Notes under the pieces: generated by a model | Database searches by the model: none | What the model was told of the DNA's origin: nothing | What the model saw: the letters and a program-made list of their open reading frames with translations, nothing else | Position numbers and translations under genes: made by a program | Shown: in pieces, positions 1-8,177 of the stretch | Numbering within the stretch: the stretch's first letter is position 1 | Layout: every line of letters begins with the position of its first letter | Source of the DNA: an uncultured Eubacteriales bacterium | GTDB taxonomy: Bacteria > Bacillota > Clostridia > Christensenellales > Aristaeellaceae | Direction: 5' to 3' | Assembly (NCBI GenBank): GCA_902765735.1 | Contig: CACXBB010000009.1 | Coordinates: forward strand, 1-50,916 | Length of the DNA: 50,916 bases

Positions 1-131
1 CCGATGCGGCGCCCGCCCGGGTACGAAACATTTGCGGACGCCATGAATGGCGTCCCTACGGGCGGGCGGCGCATCGCCGCCCCTACAACATGCACACACC
101 TGAATGATTATGCGTTTTGAGACAGCCCCTC
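1..131. repeat. Partial MITE/REP-like repeat at the window edge
   Basis: The stretch has palindromic modules: one built on GACGCCATGAATGGCGTC and one on GGGCGGCGCATCGCCGCCC. It ends in TTTTGAGACAGCCCC at about 115-129. The same end sequence and similar modules recur at 40001-40204, so this is probably the right end of one non-autonomous element cut by the window. No gene is seen here. Confidence 0.6.
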
Positions 132-133
132 TC

Positions 134-1363
134 TTATTCAAACGCATAATTGTCGTCCCTGAGCATTTGCAGGCTGTACGCCATCACCACGGCGTCGGGA
201 TGGTACTTATCAAGCCAGGTCTCCAGCGGGTCCACGTCCTGCCTGAGATCGACACACACCACGTTGCGCGCCAGCAGCGACAGGAACGTGCCGATGGGCG
301 CGCCGTAGGAGTCCTTGAGCAGCAGTATGGTGTAATCTGGGGCGGAATCGTTGGTGAATATGCTGTACGACTCCGTGAGGCCGTAGAGCATGTAGGCAGT
401 CTCGTTCCAGCTCTGGCCCTCGGGCGTCTCCAGCACCTCGAACCGGGTGACGGCGTCGCGGAAGTCCCCGCTGACGTCCACCATGCGCTTGACGTGCCGC
501 GTGACGCGGTGGATCTGCGCGTCGGACGCCTTCGGCCAGTATTCGGTGATGTCGTCCGGGGTCACCAGCTTAGGGCCCAGCCGCTGGCCGTACTTGCCGA
601 TGAACAGCTTCTCGTGTTTCTCGGTGTCCAGCCGGTCCAGGTCGAGAAGCGACGGGTCCAGTTTAGCGCCGGTCATGGCGTTCAGCTCCCCCGCCACCGC
701 CTGACCCATGGTGATGGCCGCCAGCGTGGACCAGTGCTGATCGGTCACCAGCAGCAGGTCGTCGAGGGGCTTGCCGCAGACCGGCAGCACGTCCCGGCTG
801 TCCAGCACCTGCACGCCCCCCGCGCGCAGGCCCGCCACGGCCTCGTCCGCCATGCGCGCCGAGGCGTCCAGGGCGTCGTAGCCCGCGGGCATCATTTCGT
901 CCGAATACAGCGTCGGGTGCTCGTAGACGAACAGGAAGGGGTAGTCCTTCATCACCGTCCCGCGCTGCTCGATGATGTCCTCAACGTTCTTCGACAGGTC
1001 CTTGTAGGGGTTCAGGTCGTACAGATGGCCGGTGTTCAGCCGCACCATGTTCTGGCTGCCGGTGTTGATCATCCGCTTGCCCAGCGCGTACTGGAAGGCT
1101 GAGTTGACGTACCCCAGCTCCCTCTTGAGCCACATGTCGTCCGCGATCTCGGCAGTAAAGCCGTTGATGCGCCCCGACAGCCGCCCCAGCGGGTTGGCGC
1201 TGTCGGGCAGCAGGGCCAGCTTTTCGTCCGTCAGCTGTATCGATTTGCGCAGGTCCTGGAAGTGCCCCGTCACCATCACGACGAAGGCCGTGAGCACGAA
1301 GCCCAGGAAGGCCGCGGTCAGTATCGCCGCCACAACGCGATTGAGTGTCCTGGATTCTTTCAT
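134..1363 (-). CDS. Membrane-anchored DHHW/AlgX-like SGNH-hydrolase-family protein
   Basis: A protein of 409 residues with one N-terminal hydrophobic anchor (residues about 10-33) and an extracellular part. The core carries DQHWS (D-x-H-W), the signature of the DHHW/AlgX/AlgJ SGNH-like family, whose studied members O-acetylate exopolysaccharides. A later LLLKDSYGAP segment fits the Ser/Asp block of the same fold. The open frame extends further upstream, but the ATG at 1363 is chosen because it is preceded by GAAAGGG and is followed directly by the anchor. It is a single transcription unit with its own promoter; no MBOAT acyltransferase partner is visible, so polymer acetylation is an inference from the family. 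Confidence 0.72.
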   Translation of the reverse strand: MKESRTLNRVVAAILTAAFLGFVLTAFVVMVTGHFQDLRKSIQLTDEKLALLPDSANPLGRLSGRINGFTAEIADDMWLKRELGYVNSAFQYALGKRMINTGSQNMVRLNTGHLYDLNPYKDLSKNVEDIIEQRGTVMKDYPFLFVYEHPTLYSDEMMPAGYDALDASARMADEAVAGLRAGGVQVLDSRDVLPVCGKPLDDLLLVTDQHWSTLAAITMGQAVAGELNAMTGAKLDPSLLDLDRLDTEKHEKLFIGKYGQRLGPKLVTPDDITEYWPKASDAQIHRVTRHVKRMVDVSGDFRDAVTRFEVLETPEGQSWNETAYMLYGLTESYSIFTNDSAPDYTILLLKDSYGAPIGTFLSLLARNVVCVDLRQDVDPLETWLDKYHPDAVVMAYSLQMLRDDNYAFE

Positions 1364-1396
1364 CGGTCGTACCCTTTCGGTGTTGTCATTGTACCC

Positions 1397-1425
1397 AGTA
1401 TAGCACACGCATATTAAGGGTTCAA
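1397..1425 (-). promoter_or_regulatory. Sigma-A promoter of the DHHW gene
   Basis: On the minus strand TTGAAC (1420-1425) and TATACT (1397-1402) are separated by 17 bases, about 34 bases before the ATG. The promoter lies between the ptsI terminator and the gene, so this gene is not part of the pts operon. Confidence 0.6.
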
Positions 1426-1429
1426 GGGG

Positions 1430-1476
1430 TATACAGAAAACCCACCCCGGCGGGACGCATGTCCCGCCGGGGTGGG
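1430..1476 (-). terminator. Rho-independent terminator after ptsI
   Basis: A perfect 16-bp stem (1441-1456 with 1461-1476) and a four-base GCAT loop are followed on the minus strand by TTTTCTGTAT. It closes the scrA-ptsH-ptsI operon 16 bases after the ptsI stop codon. Confidence 0.9.
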
Positions 1477-1491
1477 TCGTAACCATCAGCC

Positions 1492-3171
1492 TCAGATCGT
1501 ATTCTCGTCGGAGAACAGGTCGCCCAGCACCTTCTCCTTCACCTCGGAGACGGTGACCTCGCGGATCTTCTGCCTGAGGGGCAGCACCGCGCGCGGGGAG
1601 ACGGACAGCTCGTCGATGCCGATGGAGAGGAAGGTCTCGGTCAGGTCGAGGTCCGCGCCCAGCTCGCCGCAGATGCCCACCCACACGCCGTTCTTATGGG
1701 CGTTGTCGCACACCATCTTCAAAAGACGGAGCACGGCGGGATGGTGGGGGTTGAAGAAGCGGCCCAGGTCGTTGTTCTGGCGGTCGCAGGCCAGGGTGTA
1801 CTGGGTCAGGTCGTTGGTGCCGCAGGAGAAGAAGTCCACCAGCTTGGCCAGCCGGTCGCTCATCACGGCGGCGGCGGGGGTCTCGATCATGATGCCGATC
1901 TGCACGTCGTCGGCGAAGGGCTTGCCCTCCTGGGTGAGCTCCTTCTTAACCAGCTCGCACATCTTCCGGGCCTCCTTGACCTCCCAGACGCTGGTGACCA
2001 TCGGGAACATGATGCCCAGGTGGCCGTAGGCGGAGGCGCGGTAGAGGGCGCGAAGCTGGGTCTTGAAGATCTCGGGCCGGTTCAGGCAGATGCGCAGCGC
2101 GCGGTTGCCCATGGCGGGGTTCTCCTCCTTGGGCAGCTCGAAGTAGTCGATCTGCTTGTCCGCGCCGATGTCCAGCGTGCGGATGACGACCTCCTTGTCG
2201 CCCATGTCGCTGAGCACCTTCTTGTAGGCCTCAAACTGGTAGTCCTCGGTGGGATAGTCGGAGCAGTTCAGATACAGGAATTCGGAGCGGAACAGGCCGA
2301 TGCCGCCGCCGTCGTTGGACAGCACCACGGGCACGTCCTCGGGGTTGCCGATGTTGCAGAAGACCTTGATCTTCTGGCCGTCCCTGGTGATGTTCTCCTT
2401 GCCCTTCAATTCCTCCAGCAGCTTCTGGCGCTTGAGCTGTTCCTCGCGCTTGGCCATCAGCAGGGACCGGGTGGACTCGTCGGCGTCCACGATCACCGCG
2501 CCGGTGGAGCCGTCCACGATCACCTCGCGGCCCTCGTACTCGGGCTTGAGCTGGTCGCCCACGCCGATGATGGCCGGGATGCCCATGGTGCGGGCCAGTA
2601 TGGCGGTGTGGCTGGAGCCGCTGCCGCCCTCGGTGACGAAGCCCAGGATCTTGGACTTGTCCAGCTGCACGGTCTCCGACGGGGCCAGGTCGTCCGCCGC
2701 CAGGATCACGGGCACGGGGCTGTCGATGCCGCCCTGCACCACGCCGGTCAGTATGCCGATGATGCGGCCGGAGACGTCCTTCACGTCCGCCGCGCGGGCC
2801 TGCATGTAGCTGTCGTCCATCTGGGCGAACATGTCGGCGAACTGGGCGGCGGTGTCGGTCACGGCAGCCTCGGCGTTGAGCAGGCTCTCCTTGATCAGGC
2901 CCTCGATGGCCTCCTCGTAGTCCATGTCCTCCGCCATCATCTGGTGGGTCTCAAACAGCATGGCGGCGTCGTCGCCGGCCTCCTCGCGGGCCTTGTCCGC
3001 CAGCGCGCCCAATTGCTCGATGGCCTTGGCCTGGGCGGCCTTGAAGCGGTTCCACTCCGCCTCGGCGTCCGCCACCTCATAGCGGCGGATGGTGCTCTTT
3101 GCGCGCTGATAGTAGTACAGCGGGCCCATGGCCACGCCGGTGGATACGCCCTTGCCCTGAATCGAAATCAT
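1492..3171 (-). CDS. ptsI: PTS enzyme I (phosphoenolpyruvate-protein phosphotransferase)
   Basis: A cytosolic protein of 559 residues that takes phosphate from PEP and passes it to HPr. The swivelling His domain has the active-site block GGSGSSHTAILAR with His188 (E. coli His189). The TIM-barrel half has the PEP-binding block CGTNDLTQYTLACDR and the active Cys501 in GICGELG. Length and domain order are normal. The ATG is preceded by AGGAGG. It is the last gene of the scrA-ptsH-ptsI operon, with a terminator hairpin between it and ptsH, so it may be made in smaller amounts than HPr. This is likely the general EI unless another copy exists elsewhere. Confidence 0.96.
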   Translation of the reverse strand: MISIQGKGVSTGVAMGPLYYYQRAKSTIRRYEVADAEAEWNRFKAAQAKAIEQLGALADKAREEAGDDAAMLFETHQMMAEDMDYEEAIEGLIKESLLNAEAAVTDTAAQFADMFAQMDDSYMQARAADVKDVSGRIIGILTGVVQGGIDSPVPVILAADDLAPSETVQLDKSKILGFVTEGGSGSSHTAILARTMGIPAIIGVGDQLKPEYEGREVIVDGSTGAVIVDADESTRSLLMAKREEQLKRQKLLEELKGKENITRDGQKIKVFCNIGNPEDVPVVLSNDGGGIGLFRSEFLYLNCSDYPTEDYQFEAYKKVLSDMGDKEVVIRTLDIGADKQIDYFELPKEENPAMGNRALRICLNRPEIFKTQLRALYRASAYGHLGIMFPMVTSVWEVKEARKMCELVKKELTQEGKPFADDVQIGIMIETPAAAVMSDRLAKLVDFFSCGTNDLTQYTLACDRQNNDLGRFFNPHHPAVLRLLKMVCDNAHKNGVWVGICGELGADLDLTETFLSIGIDELSVSPRAVLPLRQKIREVTVSEVKEKVLGDLFSDENTI

Positions 3172-3198
3172 GGTGCATTGCCTCCTTGTTTCAATTTG

Positions 3199-3229
3199 AA
3201 AAAACGGCTGCCCGGTGCAGGACAGCCGT
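3199..3229 (-). terminator. Terminator-like hairpin between ptsH and ptsI
   Basis: On the minus strand ACGGCTG pairs with CAGCCGT (3204-3210 with 3223-3229) and is followed by six T residues. It lies 12 bases after the ptsH stop and ahead of the ptsI ribosome site, so it is probably a partial terminator that sets the HPr:EI ratio. Confidence 0.7.
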
Positions 3230-3240
3230 CCAAAGTGCGA

Positions 3241-3498
3241 TCAGAAGTTGTTCTTGAAGAAATCCTGGATCGCGGCGAAGGCGGTATCCTCGTCCGCGCC
3301 ATCCACAGTGACCTTCACGGTGTCGCCCTGCTTGATGCCCATGCCCATCAGCGCCATCAGCTTGAGCGCGTTGACGGACTTCTCACCCTTGGCGACGGTG
3401 ACGGTGGAGGCATACTTCTTGATCTCCTTGACCAGTATGCCGGCGGGACGGGCGTGGATGCCCACGGGATCGGTGATGACGTATTCAAAAGACTTCAT
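3241..3498 (-). CDS. ptsH: HPr-like phosphocarrier protein lacking Ser46
   Basis: An 85-residue protein, the usual HPr length. His15 sits in GIHARPAG, so EI-dependent phosphorylation and transfer to EIIA should work. The regulatory site normally read by HPr kinase (Ser46, as in VNLKSIMGVM of Bacillus subtilis) is changed: the aligned segment is VNALKLMALMGMG, with Lys at position 46. The protein is therefore not expected to act as the serine-phosphorylated co-repressor of CcpA. The start has GGAGGAAAATCAT upstream. It lies between scrA and ptsI and probably serves the sucrose permease. Whether a second, Ser46-bearing HPr exists elsewhere cannot be seen. Confidence 0.93.
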   Translation of the reverse strand: MKSFEYVITDPVGIHARPAGILVKEIKKYASTVTVAKGEKSVNALKLMALMGMGIKQGDTVKVTVDGADEDTAFAAIQDFFKNNF

Positions 3499-3561
3499 AT
3501 GATTTTCCTCCCTGTTGATTTTCTATCGCGAGGGGGAGACGGTGCTCCCCCGTCCGTGTGA

Positions 3562-5415
3562 TTATTTCGCGCCGATCTCCACGCCCTCGAGGTCGTCGGA
3601 GTTGGTCAGCAGCACGGCCACGGTGTCGGAGTAACCGGCGGCCTTGATCTTGGCGCGGCTGAACCGGATCAGCGGCTGGCCGGCCTTCACCCTGTCGCCC
3701 TCCTTGACCAGGCAAGTGAAGCCGTCGCCGTTCATGTTCACAGTGTCCACGCCCACGTGGATCAAAAGCTCCATGTCGTTGGCGGACACGCCCACGGCGT
3801 GCTTGCTCTCGGCAACGGAGCTGATCTCGCCGTCAAACGGCGCGACCACGGTCTCGTCGGTCGGCTCCACGCCGACGCCCACGCCCAGCACGCCGCTGGC
3901 GAAGGTGTCGTCGGGGATCTTGTCGTAGGGGATGACGTTGCCCTTCACCGGCTGGAGCACCACGCCGTTCGCGCAGCGGATGACGGACACGGTGGGCGCC
4001 TCGATGGCCGGGGCCGCGGCGGCGGGGGCCGCAGCGGGAGCGGTGGCGGGCAGCTCTTCCTTCCAGATCACGGTGGTGATCAGGAACGCCACGCCCGCGG
4101 CGATGAGCAGCTCAATGCAGTAGATCGGGACGTTGTTGATGGCCAGCAGGCCGGGGATGCCGGTGACGCCGTAGGTGGTCGCGCCCAGGCCCGTGAGGGA
4201 GCCGAACAGCGCGCCGACCGCGCCGCCGATGACGCCCGCGATGAAGGGCTTCATGAAGCGGAAGTTCACGCCGAAGATGGCGGGCTCGGTGATGCCCAGG
4301 GACGCCGACAGCGAGGACGGCAGCGCCACGGACTTGAGCTTCGCGTTGCGGCACTTGATGGCGACGGCCAAGCAGGCGCCGAACTGGGCGAAGTTCGCGG
4401 CGGAGGCGATGGGCATCCAGATGTTCAGGCCGAGCGCGCCTGACAACATGCCTGCCTCAATGACGTTGTACATGTGGTGCAGGCCCATGACCACGGTCCA
4501 GGGATACAGCGCGCCCATGATCAGCGCGCCGATGCCGCCGGTGGAGGTCACCAGCCACTCGGCGCCCTTCAGCACCCAGTTCTCAAGGATGGAGAAGATG
4601 GGGCCGATGACCACGAAGGTGGCGAAGGCGGTGATCAGCACGGTGCACAGGGGGGTGACGAACAGGTCGATCATCTCCGGCACCTTCTTGTGCAGCCACT
4701 TCTCGACCGTTGACATCAGAAGGACCGCCAGTATGACCGGGATGACGTGGCCCTGGTAGCCGACCTGGGAGATCTTGAAGATGCCCAGATCCCACACCGC
4801 GGGCTGGTTGGTCGGGGTAACGGTCCAGGCGTTCATCAGGCCCGGGTGGACCATCATCATGCCGATGACGCCGCCCAGGAAGATGTTGCCGCCGAACACG
4901 CGGGCCGCCGAGACGGCCACCAGGATGGGCAGCAGGGCAAACGCGGTGTTGGCCACCAGATCCAGGAAGCCGAACCAGCCGCTGTCCGCAAAGGACGGGA
5001 TCGCCTTGGCCAGCGCCTCCACCAGGCCCATCATCAGGCCGGAGGCCACGATGGCGGGCAGGATCGGTACGAACACGTCGCCCGGGGTCTTCAGGATCTT
5101 TTTCCACAGCGGCATGCGGCTCGCGGCGGCGGCCTTGACGTCGGCCTTCGACGCGGCGGACGCGCCGGTGACGGACAGGAACTCGTCGTAAACCTTGTTA
5201 ACGGTGCCGGTGCCGATGATCAGCTGGAGCTGACCATTGGATTCGAACATGCCCTTCACGCCGTCCACGTTCTCCAGAGCAGCCTTGTTGACCTTGCCGT
5301 TATCGGCGATAACGAGCCTCAGTCGGGTGGCGCAATGCGCGGCACTGATGACATTGGAGCCTCCGCCTATATTGGCGGCGATCTCCTCAGCGCATTTGCG
5401 ATAGTCCAATGCCAT
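3562..5415 (-). CDS. scrA: Sucrose-type PTS permease EIIBCA
   Basis: A 617-residue membrane permease that imports and phosphorylates a sugar, probably sucrose to sucrose-6-phosphate. Domains in order: EIIB (residues 1-90, phosphocysteine Cys28 in HCATRLRL), EIIC with about ten membrane segments and the GITEPAIFG motif (about 110-455), an Ala/Pro linker, and a C-terminal glucose-type EIIA with the active-site His in ELLIHVGVDT. An upstream in-frame ATG at 5466 is rejected because the ATG at 5415 has a strong GGAGGGGG site. It is first in an operon with HPr and EI and divergent from GH32 genes, which supports sucrose; trehalose or a beta-glucoside is a less likely alternative. Confidence 0.88.
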   Translation of the reverse strand: MALDYRKCAEEIAANIGGGSNVISAAHCATRLRLVIADNGKVNKAALENVDGVKGMFESNGQLQLIIGTGTVNKVYDEFLSVTGASAASKADVKAAAASRMPLWKKILKTPGDVFVPILPAIVASGLMMGLVEALAKAIPSFADSGWFGFLDLVANTAFALLPILVAVSAARVFGGNIFLGGVIGMMMVHPGLMNAWTVTPTNQPAVWDLGIFKISQVGYQGHVIPVILAVLLMSTVEKWLHKKVPEMIDLFVTPLCTVLITAFATFVVIGPIFSILENWVLKGAEWLVTSTGGIGALIMGALYPWTVVMGLHHMYNVIEAGMLSGALGLNIWMPIASAANFAQFGACLAVAIKCRNAKLKSVALPSSLSASLGITEPAIFGVNFRFMKPFIAGVIGGAVGALFGSLTGLGATTYGVTGIPGLLAINNVPIYCIELLIAAGVAFLITTVIWKEELPATAPAAAPAAAAPAIEAPTVSVIRCANGVVLQPVKGNVIPYDKIPDDTFASGVLGVGVGVEPTDETVVAPFDGEISSVAESKHAVGVSANDMELLIHVGVDTVNMNGDGFTCLVKEGDRVKAGQPLIRFSRAKIKAAGYSDTVAVLLTNSDDLEGVEIGAK

Positions 5416-5665
5416 GATTTTCTCCCCCTCCATAAATAAATGAAACTGTGATACGTCGTCGTTCATGGGGCTTCACAGTTTATCTCATTTTACTACAAAT
5501 ATTATATTGTGTAAATAGCAAATTAAAGGAAAACGCTTATTTTAACATACGAGAAGGCAGCCTGTATGAAAAATAAGTGGATTTTTCCGACGTTTCATGG
5601 TATTATGAAATCAGAGTACATGGAACGTTAAACATCATCACATCAAGGAAGAGGAGGAGGATACC
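5416..5665. promoter_or_regulatory. Divergent control region between scrA and the GH32 gene
   Basis: The minus-strand -10 for scrA is TATAAT (plus-strand ATTATA at 5501-5506) with no good -35. For the GH32 gene TGGTATTAT at 5598-5606 resembles an extended -10. Between them AAAACGCTTATTTT (about 5531-5544) looks like a degenerate LacI/CcpA-type operator. The weak -35 boxes suggest regulated promoters; the LacI protein at 9743-10795 is one candidate regulator. These are assignments by eye. Confidence 0.45.
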
Positions 5666-7123
5666 GTGAAGGAATGGACCAGAGAGGAGCGCTATCGGGT
5701 GCTTCAGGGCCCGGAGGAGATTCGGAAGATGTACGATCGCATACAGAAGTCCGTCTACCGGCAGCGCTACCACGTGCAGCCCATCACCGGGCTCTCCAGC
5801 GACCCCAACGGCTTCGCGCTGCACAAGGGCGTGTGGCATCTGTGCTATCAGTGGTGCCCCTGGGGGGCCGTGCACGGGCTCAAGTACTGGTATCACGTCA
5901 CAAGCCCCGACCTGGTGCACTGGCAGAACGCCGGCATCGGCTTAAAGCCCGACTCCTACTACGACAACCGCGGCACCCACTCGGGCAGCGCCATCTCCAA
6001 GGGGGACGACCTGGTGTTCTTCTACACCGGCAACCACCGGGACGAGGACTGGACCCGCACCCCCTACACCTGCGCCGCGCTGCTGGAGCCGGGCAACAAG
6101 CTGCGCAAGCTGGAGAAGCCGCTGTTCGGCCCCCGGGACGACCACAGCGAACACCAGCGCGACCCCAAGGTGGTCTGGAACGAGGCCAACCAGACCTACT
6201 ACATCTTCATCGGCGCGCAGACGCTGGACAAGCGCGGCTGCGTGATGGTCTACCGCTCAAAGGAGCTGCTGACCGGCTGGGAGTACGCGGGCGAACTGAA
6301 GGTGCCGGGCTACGAGTCCTTCGGCGGCATGTGGGAGTGCCCCTACATCGTCAACATCTCCGGGCGCGACGTGCTGATCTTCTCCCCCCAGTACACCAAG
6401 CTGCCGGGGCGCGGCGAGAGCACCAACCACAATGTGTACTTCATCGGCACGATGGACTATGACACCCTGACCTTCACCCCGGACGGCCCGTATCACCACC
6501 TGGACTACGGCTTCGACTTCTACGCCGCCCAGGGCGCGGCGTCCATCGGCGACCCGAACCGGGCCATACTGATCGCCTGGATCGGCCTGCCGGACAACCA
6601 CTACCCCACCGAGGAGGAGGACTGGGAGGGCAGCCTGTCCCTGCCCAGGGAGCTGCGCATACGGGACGGCCGGCTGATCCAGACGCCGCTGCCGGAAATC
6701 CGGTCCCTCCGGGAGGCGGAGGTCCCCGCCGACGGCACGCTGCCCGCCGTGTGCGAGCTGGAGGTCGCCTGCCCCGACGCCGACTTCGACCTCAACCTGT
6801 TCACCCGCGAGGACGGCGAGGGCGGCCTGCGGCTTCACTACGACAGCGCCCGCAGGGTCTGCACCTTCGACCGCTCCGGCATGGACAAGCGCTTCAACAT
6901 CCCCGTGGGCGAACGCCTGGAGATGCCCATGGAGCGCCCGCTGGAGAAGCTGGATATATTCATCGACCGGTGCTCCATTGAGATCTTCGCCAATGACGGC
7001 GAAGCCACCTTCACCACCCACGCCTACCCCACCCCGCGGGAGTTCCACTACACCGCCTCCGAGGGCGTCGGCGTGCGCATCTTCCCGATGAAGGCTTCCG
7101 TGACGGACGAATTTGTGGTTTGA
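5666..7123 (+). CDS. GH32 family beta-fructosidase (sucrose-6-phosphate hydrolase-like)
   Basis: A 485-residue cytosolic glycoside hydrolase without signal peptide. The five-bladed propeller carries the nucleophile motif as SSDPNG (Asp46), RDP at 165-167 and the acid/base Glu224 in MWECP. A C-terminal beta-sandwich follows from about residue 350. The usual WMNDPNG is changed around the nucleophile (SSDPNG), a deviation from the second GH32 in this window. The GTG start is set by GAGGAGGAGG ten bases upstream. It faces scrA and is followed after 18 bases by a HAD phosphatase. It probably cleaves sucrose-6-phosphate or another beta-fructoside. Confidence 0.87.
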   Translation: MKEWTREERYRVLQGPEEIRKMYDRIQKSVYRQRYHVQPITGLSSDPNGFALHKGVWHLCYQWCPWGAVHGLKYWYHVTSPDLVHWQNAGIGLKPDSYYDNRGTHSGSAISKGDDLVFFYTGNHRDEDWTRTPYTCAALLEPGNKLRKLEKPLFGPRDDHSEHQRDPKVVWNEANQTYYIFIGAQTLDKRGCVMVYRSKELLTGWEYAGELKVPGYESFGGMWECPYIVNISGRDVLIFSPQYTKLPGRGESTNHNVYFIGTMDYDTLTFTPDGPYHHLDYGFDFYAAQGAASIGDPNRAILIAWIGLPDNHYPTEEEDWEGSLSLPRELRIRDGRLIQTPLPEIRSLREAEVPADGTLPAVCELEVACPDADFDLNLFTREDGEGGLRLHYDSARRVCTFDRSGMDKRFNIPVGERLEMPMERPLEKLDIFIDRCSIEIFANDGEATFTTHAYPTPREFHYTASEGVGVRIFPMKASVTDEFVV

Positions 7124-7141
7124 CACGAACAGGAGGAACCC

Positions 7142-7915
7142 ATGAAAAAGAAGGTATTTGCCAGCGACTTTGACGGCACCCTGTACTTCTACAAGGCGGA
7201 GGTCAAGCTGCCGCCGGAGAACGTCGAAAAGATTCGGGAGTACCAGGCCGCGGGCCACCTGTTCGGGCTGTGCACCGGGCGGCAGGTGGGCGGTCTGACG
7301 CCCTTCATCACCGGCTTTGTGAAGCCGGACTTCTTCATCACCTCCAGCGGCGCGAACATCGTGGACGGCGACATGAAGCCCATCCTCAAGCGGGGCGTGG
7401 ACCGCGACGTGGCCGACGCGCTGGTCAGGGAGCTCAACCCCCTCGGCTACCGGCTCACGCTGGACGTGGAGGGCGATATCTGCGTATTTGCCCCGATGGA
7501 CTACCCCGGGAAGTACTACGTCATCACCGGCGTGGACGACGCCCCCAAGGGCCTCATCCACCAGGTCAGCGTGCACACCGAGAGCCTTGAGGACGCCGCG
7601 CGGCTGTCCGCCTCCATCAACGAGCGCTACGGCAACAAGATCGAGGCGTTCCAGAACGTCATCGAGATCGACATCGCCCCCAAGGGCTGCTCCAAGGGCA
7701 AGGGCGTCATGGCCCTCAGGGAGCACATGAAGGACGTGTACGGCGACTTCAAGCTCTACGGCATCGGCGATTCCATCAACGACCTGCCGCTGCTGGAAGC
7801 GTCCGACGTGTCCTATACCTTCCCCTACGCCCCCGAAATCTGCCAGCAGAAGGCCACCAAGGTGGTGCCTACCATCGTGGATGCGCTCGAGGACAGCATG
7901 CGGGACGAAGCCTGA
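7142..7915 (+). CDS. Cof-type HAD hydrolase (sugar phosphatase-like)
   Basis: A 257-residue cytosolic phosphatase of HAD class IIB. Motif I is DFDGTL near the N-terminus, a Lys of motif III falls in CSKGKGV, and motif IV is GIGDSINDLPLL. AGGAGGAACCC precedes the ATG. It is co-transcribed with the upstream GH32 gene, so a sugar phosphate of sucrose breakdown is a plausible substrate, but family members are promiscuous and the substrate cannot be read from sequence. Confidence 0.88.
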   Translation: MKKKVFASDFDGTLYFYKAEVKLPPENVEKIREYQAAGHLFGLCTGRQVGGLTPFITGFVKPDFFITSSGANIVDGDMKPILKRGVDRDVADALVRELNPLGYRLTLDVEGDICVFAPMDYPGKYYVITGVDDAPKGLIHQVSVHTESLEDAARLSASINERYGNKIEAFQNVIEIDIAPKGCSKGKGVMALREHMKDVYGDFKLYGIGDSINDLPLLEASDVSYTFPYAPEICQQKATKVVPTIVDALEDSMRDEA

Positions 7916-7918
7916 GAC

Positions 7919-8143
7919 AATGGGAAATGGGAAATTGGGAATGGGAAATGAGGATGCTCCTTGAGTCCCGGCATAGATCGCTGTCCCTGCGCGGCAGCCC
8001 TGCCTTCCCCTTCAGGGGAAGGTGGCGCGAAGCGCCGGATGAGGTGCCCCTTTCAGGGGAGCTGGCACAGCCGCAGGCTGTGACTGAGAGGTCGTCATTC
8101 CCCCATTTCCCATTTCCCATTTCCCATTTCCCATTCCCCATTG
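7919..8143. repeat. Composite repeat with inverted iterated ends (TGGGAAA type)
   Basis: The left end iterates TGGGAAA-like units (7919-7951) and the right end is the inverted array of TTTCCCA units (8095-8143). The core has palindromic modules, including CCTTCCCCTTCAGGGGAAGG. Other copies of the same layout, with different iterated units, lie at 18937-19177, 26480-26700 and 50735 to the end. It fills the gap between the HAD gene and the second GH32 gene; no ORF is credible. Confidence 0.75.
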
Positions 8144-8177
8144 AAAAAACATACCGACAAAGGATGATTGATAGCAC

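Noticed and set aside
1696-3561. Long plus-strand open frame (621 codons) opposite ptsI and ptsH
   Set aside because: It is antisense to two well-recognised genes, has a His/Gly/Val-rich shadow composition and no ribosome site.
5525-5545. CcpA cre site in front of scrA
   Set aside because: At least three mismatches to the consensus; only a degenerate LacI-type operator can be claimed.
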